A DNA stretch of 15,798 nt, taken from positions 1-15,798 of the forward strand of contig PKQY01000043.1 of assembly GCA_017577895.1 (NCBI GenBank), written 5' to 3'. The stretch comes from Bacillota bacterium. Lineage in GTDB: Bacteria > Bacillota > Bacilli > ZCTH02-B2. Positions 6,889 to 13,732 of this stretch are shown here, piece after piece; positions within the stretch are counted from its first letter, which is position 1, and each line of letters starts with the position of its first letter. The translations under genes were made by a program, and so were the position numbers. The notes beneath the pieces were generated by a model, which ran no database searches, had not been told where the DNA came from, and worked only from the letters and a program-made list of their open reading frames with translations.

Positions 6889-8052
6889 TTAACGGTATAC
6901 CCGCGGCACCCGTTTGCCGACCATACAAAGCACTTCATAAGCAATGGTGTCCAGCCACGCCGCCATTTGTTCCACGGGCAACTCGGCCCCGTCTTGTCGC
7001 CCGAACAACACCACTTCATCCCCGGCCTGGATACCGGCTCCGTCCGGCACCCGCACCATGAACTGATCCATACACACCCGCCCGACCACAGGGCAGCGGT
7101 GACCCCGGATCAACACTTCTCCGACATTGGACAGACGGCGGGAATAGCCGTCGGCGTATCCCAGGGGCAAGGTGGCAATCCATTCGGTCGTTTGTACCCG
7201 ATACGTCGCCCCATAACTGACCGTTTCCCCTGGCGACACCGGTTTGACCATCGCCACCCGGGTTTTCCACTGCATGGCCGGTTTGAGCTGAATGCGGGTA
7301 TGAGAGACTTCCGGCGACGGATAAACGCCGTACAAACCGATGCCGATGCGCAACATGTCGGCGGCTGTCTCCGGCAACTCAATGGCGGCAGCGCTGTTGG
7401 CACAGTGCAACAGCGGCGGTCTTAAACCGTGCCGCTCCAACGTCGAGGCGATGTCCATAAACGTGTCGTATTGCCGCCGGGTGAAACGTTTATCCGCCTC
7501 ATCGGCCGTTGCAAAGTGGGTGTACATCCCTTGCACCTCGATCCAAGGTTGTTCCGCTGCCGCCTGCAACAACTCGACGGCGGCGTCCACCCCTTTGACG
7601 CCGATTCGGTTCATGCCGGTGTCCACTTTGACGTGGACGGTCAACCGCCGGCCCGCCTGCCGAGCCAACTTGGCCATTTGCATCAAGTTCTCTCGGTCAT
7701 AGACGGTCAACGCCAAACCGGCTCGCACGGCTGCGGTAATCGCCGCCGCCTCCCGCGTCGTTCCCAACACCAAGATCGGCGCCTCAATCCCGGCCTGGCG
7801 CAACGCCAACCCTTCTTCGACAAACGCCACCCCCAGCCAGTCGGCACCCGCCGCCAACACGGTTTTGGCCACCGGCACCGCACCATGCCCGTAGGCGTCG
7901 GCCTTGACGACGGCCATCAACTGCTTTTGCGGATACAAGCGGCGAAATTGCTGCATATTGAAGGCAATGGCGCCGAGATCGATCTCCGACCAGACCGGGC
8001 GGTAAAATTCGGTCTGTTCCATCCCGTTTGTGGTCTGTGTCACACTCGCCAT
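6889..8052 (-). CDS. alr: Alanine racemase
   Basis: This 387-residue PLP-dependent enzyme interconverts L- and D-alanine in the cytoplasm, feeding D-Ala to peptidoglycan; in spores it also limits L-alanine-triggered germination. The PLP lysine is K50 in AVVKADAYGHG, and the second catalytic base is Y280 in SYGATYR. Other family motifs are HVKVDTGMNRIG (140-151), LHCANSAA, RIGIGLYG and VGRVCMDQ. Length is normal. ATG 8052 follows AAGGAG at 8070-8065 with a long spacing of 12 nt; an in-frame stop lies just upstream, and the next Met (residue 11) is the alternative start. The terminator-like hairpin at 8096-8129 lies in its leader. Confidence 0.96.
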   Translation of the reverse strand: MASVTQTTNGMEQTEFYRPVWSEIDLGAIAFNMQQFRRLYPQKQLMAVVKADAYGHGAVPVAKTVLAAGADWLGVAFVEEGLALRQAGIEAPILVLGTTREAAAITAAVRAGLALTVYDRENLMQMAKLARQAGRRLTVHVKVDTGMNRIGVKGVDAAVELLQAAAEQPWIEVQGMYTHFATADEADKRFTRRQYDTFMDIASTLERHGLRPPLLHCANSAAAIELPETAADMLRIGIGLYGVYPSPEVSHTRIQLKPAMQWKTRVAMVKPVSPGETVSYGATYRVQTTEWIATLPLGYADGYSRRLSNVGEVLIRGHRCPVVGRVCMDQFMVRVPDGAGIQAGDEVVLFGRQDGAELPVEQMAAWLDTIAYEVLCMVGKRVPRVYR

Positions 8053-8095
8053 CAGATGACGTCACTCCTTATGTTTTTGAGAACCGATCCGAACG

Positions 8096-8129
8096 GAAAA
8101 AAGCCAGGGAGATCGTCCATCCCCTGGCT
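8096..8129 (-). terminator. Intrinsic terminator after ydcC, or attenuator in the alr leader
   Basis: On minus-strand RNA, AGCCAGGG (8129-8122) pairs with CCCUGGCU (8109-8102) across a 12-nt loop, followed by six U including the last stem base (8102-8097). It ends about 85 nt beyond the ydcC stop. A possible alr promoter lies upstream of it, so it could also act in alr regulation. Confidence 0.78.
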
Positions 8130-8180
8130 CGTTCCGCGGCCATCATCCTGACCCGTTAAATCCGCTTTGAGCCGCCTTTG

Positions 8181-8209
8181 AGTATAGCAAAAACGGCGCC
8201 CACTGGACA
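8181..8209 (-). promoter_or_regulatory. Putative promoter for alr (extended -10 type)
   Basis: TATACT (8186-8181) preceded by TGC gives an extended -10; 17 nt upstream is TGTCCA (8209-8204), only 3 of 6 matches to the -35 consensus. It lies just after the ydcC stop. A transcript from here would run through the hairpin at 8096-8129 before reaching alr. Confidence 0.4.
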
Positions 8210-8214
8210 CTCCT

Positions 8215-9228
8215 TTATTTTCCAGAACTGTCGGTGACCGACTGCGCTACGAGAATCATCTCATCCAACGGCAAATTGCCGGTCAACTGATATTCCACGC
8301 CGCCCGTCGTCCAATGGAGCGTCTGTTGCTCGCCGCCCATAAACACCCCGATGGAATGTCCCAAATCCACCGGTTCGCCGTACGGCAGATGCACCGTGGC
8401 CGCCTCCGGCCGTTGTTCCAACAGTGTAAACTCATACGTGCCCCCGAACTTGAGAATGATCACCGACCGGCCGTCTTGCGTCACTTCCGCTTCTTCCAAC
8501 AACTCGACTCCTTCCGGCAAGTAACGGGGCAAAATGATGCCAAAGCTCCGCTCGTCGTCGGCCGCCGTCGGCACGGCTTCTTGGTTCCGGCCTTGGCTCA
8601 TGTTCTGATCCAGTTGAAACGTCTCGTCACGCACATCCGCGTTGGCCTCAAATTTGGCAAATTCCATTTTCACCAGCACCTGGCCGCTGGAGTCCAACGC
8701 CTCCACTTTGAGCGGCGTCAAATCTTTCGTGTTCAGCCAAATGCGCTGACTGGCCAACGTGCGGTTTTGATAATTCGTTTTCGTTTCAAACAGGTAGCCC
8801 TCTTCTTGTTTTTCAAACCGCCGTTCCTTATCCTTGATGATGTCCTGCACCAACGTTTCGTACAAATACGGTTGCGGATTGGAGTTGGGCCAGTCACTGC
8901 GAAAACGGAAACTGCGGTTCACCGACGGGGTCAACACGAACACCCCGTCGTCATTGCGCAAAATGATCTGGCTGACGTCTTTTTCCGGATTGCTCAAAGA
9001 AACCCGATAATAATGGGGCGCCTTATACGCCACCGCCACTTCGTACACCCGCGGCTGCTCGGCCGTGTACAGCGTCAGTACCCCAGACGTCTGGTAACTT
9101 TTCATTTTGTCCATCCGTTTGGCCAATTCGGCCACCACACTGTCGGCCGATTGACTGCCGCATCCGGCCACGAGCAACAACACAACCACCACGGCCATCC
9201 ACAAGCGTCTCTGCATCCACTGCCGCAT
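8215..9228 (-). CDS. ydcC: Sporulation-associated lipoprotein YdcC (LolA/outer-membrane lipoprotein-sorting fold)
   Basis: This 337-residue secreted lipoprotein has a basic N-terminus, a hydrophobic core (9-20) and lipobox V-A-G-C with Cys 23. The mature part has the pattern of LolA-like beta proteins: VVAELAKRMDKMKSYQTSGVL near the start, SLSNPEKDVSQIIL, RIWLNTKDLTPLKVE, and a C-terminal DUF4367-like stretch ending in MILVAQSV. Its position directly before alr and the antitoxin-toxin pair matches ydcC in Bacillus, where it is linked to sporulation; its molecular role is not established. ATG 9228 has AAGGGG about 8 nt upstream. A hairpin terminator follows the gene. Identification rests on context plus fold pattern. 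Confidence 0.88.
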   Translation of the reverse strand: MRQWMQRRLWMAVVVVLLLVAGCGSQSADSVVAELAKRMDKMKSYQTSGVLTLYTAEQPRVYEVAVAYKAPHYYRVSLSNPEKDVSQIILRNDDGVFVLTPSVNRSFRFRSDWPNSNPQPYLYETLVQDIIKDKERRFEKQEEGYLFETKTNYQNRTLASQRIWLNTKDLTPLKVEALDSSGQVLVKMEFAKFEANADVRDETFQLDQNMSQGRNQEAVPTAADDERSFGIILPRYLPEGVELLEEAEVTQDGRSVIILKFGGTYEFTLLEQRPEAATVHLPYGEPVDLGHSIGVFMGGEQQTLHWTTGGVEYQLTGNLPLDEMILVAQSVTDSSGK

Positions 9229-9358
9229 ACGACCATCCCCTTTCCCCGCATAGGGCGGTTTCGCCCGAGTTTGGGAAATGTGTCGGATGAAGTGGATCGC
9301 AAGAGAACGCGCCGATGGACCGCCATGGTTACCTGCGCCGTTTCTGACGAAAAAACGC

Positions 9359-10927
9359 CTATGGCCCTTGGTTTCCTTGCAACTCGGCTAAAACCGTGCC
9401 GATGGCAGCGATGAGAATCGAGGGCTTACTGCTGTGGGGCGACGGAACAGCGGCGTGGCGCCCGGCCAGTGCGTGGACAAACACCGCGGCACCGACCGCC
9501 TCCTCTAACGGCAGTCCTTGAGCGAGAAAAGCCGCCATGAGCCCCGCCAACACATCCCCCGAACCGGCCTTCGCCAGCGCCGGGGCGCCCGTAGGATTGA
9601 CCCAGACGGAACCGTCGGGAAAGGCCATGAGCGTATGGGTGCCTTTGAGCACCACTGCCACACCGTGCTCGCCGGCAAAGCGGGCGGCCACGTCCCAACG
9701 GCGCCCTTCCAAGTCTGCCACCGTCGTTTGGCACAGGCGGGCCATCTCTCCCGGATGGGGCGTCAAAACGGTGGGCACATCCCGGCGCACCGTCAGCAAA
9801 TCCAAATGGCCGCTCAACATGTTCAACCCGTCGGCATCCACCACCAGCGGCACCGGCAGGGCAAGAAGACTTTCCAACCATTGCCGCGGCTCCGGCAGGC
9901 GGCCGATGCCCGGACCCAGCACGGCCGCCGTCACCCGCCGGGCCTTCACTTCCTCAGCCAAAGACGACGGCCAATGCCGGCTGGAAAACCGCCCCGCTTC
10001 CGCCGGCCAAGGCCAAAACACCGCCGTCGGCTCCAGCACGGCCGCTTGGGCCAACACCGGCTCGGGCACCGCCATCGTCACGTAACCGGCTCCGCCGGCC
10101 AAGGCGGCGGAGGCGGCAAACACCGGTGCCCCGACCATCTCCCGCGAACCGCCGATGACAAGGACATGCCCATACGTCCCTTTGTGCGAATGCACCCGGC
10201 GGACGGGCAGCCAGGCGGCCACTTGTTCTGCGGTCAACAGGCGCCCTTTGACCCCAGCCGGCTCCGCCAACCAGGAAGGAATGGAAATGTCCGCCACCAC
10301 CAGTTCCCCCCGGAGCTGGGCCCCCGGAAACAAATAATGCCCCCGCTTGGGACAGCCAAACGTGACTGTGACATCAGCCTCTACCGCGGCCCCTTCTACC
10401 GCACCGGTATCGGCGTTGACGCCGCTGGGAATGTCGGCTGCAACGACGACGGCTTGCGATTCATTCACCCAGCCAATCACTTGGGCCAAATGCCCGGTCA
10501 CCGGCCGGCTCAATCCGACGCCGAACAGGGCATCCACCACCAAGTCCGTCTGGGCCAACTGTCGACGCACCGCTTCCCAATGGCCGGTTTCTTGAGAGCA
10601 TTCCAGCCACCGCACCCGCTCTCCCATTTGCCGCAAGATGCGGTAGTGAAGGGCGCTTTCCGGCGACAGGCGGTCGACGGTTCCGAGAAAACAAACGGTC
10701 ACTTCCGCCCCTCGGTTGGCCAGCCAGCGGGCCGCGACAAAGCCGTCGCCGCCGTTGTTCCCGGCGCCACACAGCACCGTCACCCGCCGACGGTCCGGAT
10801 AGCGGGCAGCAATTTCCCGCGCCAGCGCAGCCCCGGCGTTTTCCATCAAAACGGCGGGAGGGATTCCCAACTGTTCCATGGCCATGCGGTCCATCTCGCG
10901 CATTTCTTGCGCACTCACCAAGTACAC
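9359..10927 (-). CDS. nnr: Bifunctional NAD(P)H-hydrate repair enzyme Nnr (epimerase + ADP-dependent dehydratase)
   Basis: This 522-residue two-domain protein repairs hydrated NADH and NADPH. The N-terminal YjeF_N epimerase domain (1 to about 220) has the signature CGAGNNGGDGFVAARWL (53-69), DALFGVGLSRPV (132-143) and DIPSGVNADTG (165-175). The C-terminal ribokinase-like dehydratase domain has HKGTYGHVLVIGG (248-260), DADGLN (364-369), LTPHPGEM (388-395), VLKGTHT (426-432) and AGSGDVLAG with catalytic Asp 458. Where most family members have N-x-G-x-x-GM-A-x-GGSGD, this one reads NPTGAPALAKAGSGD, a small departure. Start is GTG 10927, with AGGAGG at 10940-10935 and a 7-nt spacing. A sigma-E-like promoter precedes it; ydcC follows after 130 nt. 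Confidence 0.96.
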   Translation of the reverse strand: MYLVSAQEMREMDRMAMEQLGIPPAVLMENAGAALAREIAARYPDRRRVTVLCGAGNNGGDGFVAARWLANRGAEVTVCFLGTVDRLSPESALHYRILRQMGERVRWLECSQETGHWEAVRRQLAQTDLVVDALFGVGLSRPVTGHLAQVIGWVNESQAVVVAADIPSGVNADTGAVEGAAVEADVTVTFGCPKRGHYLFPGAQLRGELVVADISIPSWLAEPAGVKGRLLTAEQVAAWLPVRRVHSHKGTYGHVLVIGGSREMVGAPVFAASAALAGGAGYVTMAVPEPVLAQAAVLEPTAVFWPWPAEAGRFSSRHWPSSLAEEVKARRVTAAVLGPGIGRLPEPRQWLESLLALPVPLVVDADGLNMLSGHLDLLTVRRDVPTVLTPHPGEMARLCQTTVADLEGRRWDVAARFAGEHGVAVVLKGTHTLMAFPDGSVWVNPTGAPALAKAGSGDVLAGLMAAFLAQGLPLEEAVGAAVFVHALAGRHAAVPSPHSSKPSILIAAIGTVLAELQGNQGP

Positions 10928-10951
10928 AAACTTCCCTCCTTGCCTTGTACA

Positions 10952-10980
10952 TCTATATGTCCAAGCCAGTTGAAATATGC
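10952..10980 (-). promoter_or_regulatory. Putative sigma-E-type (mother-cell sporulation) promoter for nnr
   Basis: On the minus strand GCATATT (10980-10974) matches the sigma-E -35 pattern, and after 14 nt comes CATATAGA (10959-10952), a partial match to the CATACA-type -10. No sigma-A pair with proper spacing is seen here. The predicted start near 10945 leaves the ribosome site intact. Confidence 0.38.
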
Positions 10981-10984
10981 GGAA

Positions 10985-11917
10985 TCACCATTGCTGGGTC
11001 GTATGATGCAACACGTCCAGAGAAGCGGCAACTTGTGTCGCAGCAACATTCATCGCACGCACAACATCATACAACGAATCCAATTCAGCAGACACATGTT
11101 GAATGGCCTTCAGGTGTTCGTCCATCATTGCATCAATCGTTTCAAACGCTTCTCGGGTTTTGACCGACTCTTTTCGAGCAACCTCCAATTGGGTTTTAAC
11201 TTCCCCGACCAACGACGACACATCTATTGTGCGCTCGTTCAACCGCTTCACAAGAACATTCATTTTGTCCATACATTGCTTCGTATCCGACAATTTCCGC
11301 ACTTCTTTGGCAATGACGTGTAAACCGTTCTGCGCTCCACTACGCGCCGCTTCGATGGCCGCATTCAAAGCGAGAAAATTCGTTCGTTTTGCAATACCTT
11401 GCACCTCAGTCATCATTTGCTGAATAAGCCATTTCTAACGATGTTCCGACGATACGACTGACCGTCTCAATCAATTGCCGCAACTGTTCCTTGCCGAAAT
11501 CCGTCATGTTTCGGACTTCTTGCGTTTTGGACATGACATACTCAAACGAGCGGTGCACTTGCTTACTGCTCTGCTTCAATCGCTGCACCGTCGCTTCATG
11601 TTTTTTCGCCATGTTCGTCGCATCTTCACTGACGGCAGCGATTTTCTTCTTGAGATCTTCTTTAATCTCCGAATATAGTTTCTCCCGCCGAGCAATGTTT
11701 TCCTTCTCATACGCTTCTAAGACGAACTGTTGTTCCAAATTGATCAATTTGCCGATGACGCGATGGAACTGCATTTGCTCTTCTAGGGCAGAAACGTGGC
11801 GCGTAACGATGTCGAGCAAGGAAGGACGACATGTTGTTCGGGCTTGTCCAACCCATGGGATCTTTTTCGGGGCGATTGCAGCCGGCATTTCCATCGCGTA
11901 AAAAGAGGTTTATCCAT
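10985..11917 (-). pseudogene. HemAT-like globin-coupled chemotaxis transducer, truncated and frameshifted
   Basis: Two overlapping frames together spell a soluble methyl-accepting transducer. The piece 11406-11894 contains LINLEQQFVLEAYEKEN, matching the last globin helix and linker of HemAT oxygen sensors, followed by coiled coil. The piece 10985-11416 holds the signalling tip IAKRTNFLALNAAIEAARSG and the C-terminal coil. Near 11430 the reading frame breaks: removing one A from the AAA run would join SLE to WLIQQMMTEVQGIAKR. A good start (ATG 11917 with GGAGGG at 11930-11925) opens a basic 44-residue stretch in the same frame as the C-terminal piece, so the middle section is out of frame with both ends. 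Nearly all of the globin domain, including the heme pocket, is missing. It is probably non-functional; sequencing error at the AAA run could explain only one of the shifts. Confidence 0.8.
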
Positions 11918-11930
11918 TTCCCATCCCTCC

Positions 11931-12010
11931 ACGCAGCGCCATATTTTACAATAATATTCATAACAATATGATATCTTATTTTATGAACAAAAAACGACGG
12001 AAAAGTGAAC
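11931..12010 (-). other. AT-rich upstream region of the HemAT remnant
   Basis: This stretch is strongly AT-rich compared with its neighbours and holds several promoter-like hexamers on the minus strand (TAAAAT, TATCAT, TTGTTC), but no pair with good spacing could be fixed. The inverted repeat AATATT-cataac-AATAT lies inside. It is the likely promoter region of the transducer gene when it was intact. Confidence 0.3.
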
Positions 12011-12051
12011 ATTATTCGACATTGCTGGTTCTGCCCTCATAGGCGATGGAC

Positions 12052-12088
12052 AAAAAAACCCTTCCGCAACCTCACTATTGCGGAAGGG
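12052..12088 (-). terminator. Intrinsic terminator of trxB-acpS
   Basis: A perfect 11-bp stem (12059-12069 with 12078-12088, 8-nt loop) is followed on minus-strand RNA by seven U. It starts 36 nt after the acpS stop and closes the trxB-acpS unit. Confidence 0.9.
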
Positions 12089-12123
12089 CCTGTTGCTCAT
12101 GCCAGTCGATCGCCGCATGCGAT

Positions 12124-12576
12124 CTATCGAGCATTCCATTCCACCACCGCCTGGGCGACCAACAGGCACCGTTCGTGGGAGAGGGAAACGTGAATGAACA
12201 GTGATTCCCAAATGTTCGGCTCTAAGGAGCCGGGCCCATCGGCGGTACCAAAAAAACGCGCCAATCCGGGAAACTGCTGCCACCGCTGTCTTGCCGCCTT
12301 CGACAACACGGCGGTGGGACGACCGTTGTCTTGGCCCGTCATGACATCTTGCCAGCCGATACGGCCGCCAATGCCGGTGCCAAACGCTTTGGCGACCGCC
12401 TCTTTAATGGCAAACCGCCCGGCGAGATATTGAATTTTCCGCCCTCGCGCCATCTGTTCGTAGACGGCGATTTCTTCCGGGGTGAGAATGCGGCGGACGA
12501 AGCGCTGGCCCTGCCGGGCCAAAACCGATTCAATCCGCCCGATGTCCACCACGTCAATGCCGGTGCCGACAATCAC
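12124..12576 (-). CDS. acpS: Holo-[acyl-carrier-protein] synthase
   Basis: AcpS transfers the 4'-phosphopantetheine arm of CoA to acyl carrier protein, activating fatty acid synthesis. The 150-residue protein has GIDVVDIGRI (6-15, metal-binding Asp 8), FAIKEAVAKAFGTGIG (55-70, metal-binding Glu 59) and the late motif HVSLSHE (129-135). The family is usually about 120 residues; the excess is an insertion around residues 99-126, just before the HVSLSH motif, not an altered start. The GTG at 12576 overlaps the trxB stop (GTGA); AGGAGG at 12595-12590 lies 13 nt away, a long spacing, so translational coupling to trxB is likely. A Bacillus-like neighbourhood (acpS near ydcC-alr) supports the call. 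Confidence 0.94.
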   Translation of the reverse strand: MIVGTGIDVVDIGRIESVLARQGQRFVRRILTPEEIAVYEQMARGRKIQYLAGRFAIKEAVAKAFGTGIGGRIGWQDVMTGQDNGRPTAVLSKAARQRWQQFPGLARFFGTADGPGSLEPNIWESLFIHVSLSHERCLLVAQAVVEWNAR

Positions 12577-13544
12577 GCCTGCACTTGCGCCTCCTGCGCC
12601 TGTTCCTTCAACGATTCGATGTAATGGTAGGCTTCCATGGCTGCAATCGCCCCGTCAGCGGCCGCGGTAATGATTTGCCGCAACGTCTTCTCCCGCACGT
12701 CTCCCGCGGCAAATACACCCGGAATCCCGGTCCGCATCTGTTCGTCGGTGCGAATGTAGCCGTTCTCGGTCAAAAACGGCGCATCTTTCGGTAAGAAGTC
12801 GGTGTTGGGCTGGTTGCCGATGTAGATGAACACCGCATTGGCCGGCAAGAACGACTCCTCGCCGGTCTCCCGGTTGCGGATGCGCACGCCGGTCACGAGC
12901 TTCCCGTCGCCGACAATTTCTTCCACCACCGAGTTCCAGACGAAACTCATCCGTTCGTTTTCAAAGGCCCGTTTTTGCAAAATCGGCTGGGCCCGCAGTT
13001 TGTCCCGGCGGTGCACCAGCGTCACCTTGTTGAACCGGGTCAAAAACACCCCTTCTTCCACCGCCGAATCGCCGCCGCCGACGACAACGATGCCTTTGTC
13101 CATTCCCGGCCGCTTCTCGTTAAAGAAAGCGCCGTCGCAAATGGCGCAATACGACACGCCGCGGCCGCTGTATTCTTCTTCACCTTTGACGCCCAACTTT
13201 TTCGGCACGGCGCCGGTGGCGATGATGATGGCCCTCGCCTGCAACTGCTCCTTGCCGAGGTCGACGGTCTTGATCGGGCCTTCCAGTTGCACGGCCCGCA
13301 CTTCGCCGTATTTTTTCTCCACCCCGAAATCTTCCGGATGGGCGCCCATGACTTCCGACAATTCGGGACCGGTCGTCTGCCGAATACCGGGATAGTTTTC
13401 CACTTCACCGGTATTTTGCATTTGACCGCCGAACAGCCCTTTTTCCACGATGACCGTTTTCAAGCCGGCGCGGCCGGCGTACACCCCGGCAGCCAACCCG
13501 GCTGGTCCGCCTCCGATAATGACCAGATCGTACAGTTCTGACAT
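12573..13544 (-). CDS. trxB: Thioredoxin reductase
   Basis: This 323-residue flavoprotein reduces thioredoxin with NADPH in the cytoplasm. The FAD site is IIGGGPAGLAAGVYAGRAG (9-27), the redox-active disulfide is C133-A-I-C136, the NADPH site is VVGGGDSAVEEG (154-165) with HRRDKLRA (178-185), and the second FAD motif is GVFAAGDV (276-283). ATG 13544 is preceded by AAGGAGG (13560-13554) with a 9-nt spacing, so the nine extra upstream codons are not used. The family is sometimes mistaken for ferredoxin-NADP reductase-like proteins, but those lack the CxxC. It overlaps acpS by 4 nt. Confidence 0.95.
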   Translation of the reverse strand: MSELYDLVIIGGGPAGLAAGVYAGRAGLKTVIVEKGLFGGQMQNTGEVENYPGIRQTTGPELSEVMGAHPEDFGVEKKYGEVRAVQLEGPIKTVDLGKEQLQARAIIIATGAVPKKLGVKGEEEYSGRGVSYCAICDGAFFNEKRPGMDKGIVVVGGGDSAVEEGVFLTRFNKVTLVHRRDKLRAQPILQKRAFENERMSFVWNSVVEEIVGDGKLVTGVRIRNRETGEESFLPANAVFIYIGNQPNTDFLPKDAPFLTENGYIRTDEQMRTGIPGVFAAGDVREKTLRQIITAAADGAIAAMEAYHYIESLKEQAQEAQVQA

Positions 13545-13649
13545 GCTGTCTGTCCTCCTTCCGAGCCTCATCCGTTACGATCCTCATTTCCCGCTTAAAG
13601 CCATTGGACACCATTGGCCATATCGACCCAGATGCAGTATCTATTATCA

Positions 13650-13679
13650 ATTTTAATCTATTCTAATTCTAATTGTAAA
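13650..13679 (-). promoter_or_regulatory. Putative sigma-A promoter of trxB-acpS
   Basis: On the minus strand TTTACA (13679-13674), an 18-nt spacer and TAAAAT (13655-13650), each 5 of 6 matches, lie in an AT-rich patch. The leader would be about 100 nt. A second -10-like GATAAT lies 1 nt further downstream. Confidence 0.55.
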
Positions 13680-13732
13680 CAAATTCCACAGACATTTCCA
13701 GTCAACACTTCCTTTCCCCAACCGCACGCCCC

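Noticed and set aside
6779..6928. N-terminal extension of the antitoxin to 144 residues
   Set aside because: The added codons run through the promoter and leader and do not resemble the family; homologues start near ATG 6778.
8096..8160. T-box riboswitch in front of alr (a GGATGATGGCCGCGGAACGAGCC stretch plus a terminator looked similar)
   Set aside because: The AGGGTGGnACCGCG core is not matched closely, and only about 85 nt are available upstream before the ydcC stop, too little for stem I and a specifier loop.
8314..9414. A 366-codon + strand open frame antisense to ydcC
   Set aside because: Composition is Arg/His/Phe-rich and it has no conserved motif; it mirrors the codon pattern of the minus-strand lipoprotein gene.
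9518..11323. A 601-codon + strand open frame antisense to nnr and the HemAT remnant
   Set aside because: It is rich in Arg, His, Pro and Gln without domain patterns, crosses two unrelated genes and an intergenic gap, and is the usual by-product of a GC-rich gene on the other strand.
11400..11435. Programmed ribosomal frameshifting to make the full transducer
   Set aside because: No slippery heptamer with a downstream structure or internal Shine-Dalgarno was seen; the shift is at a plain AAA run and a second shift would also be needed.
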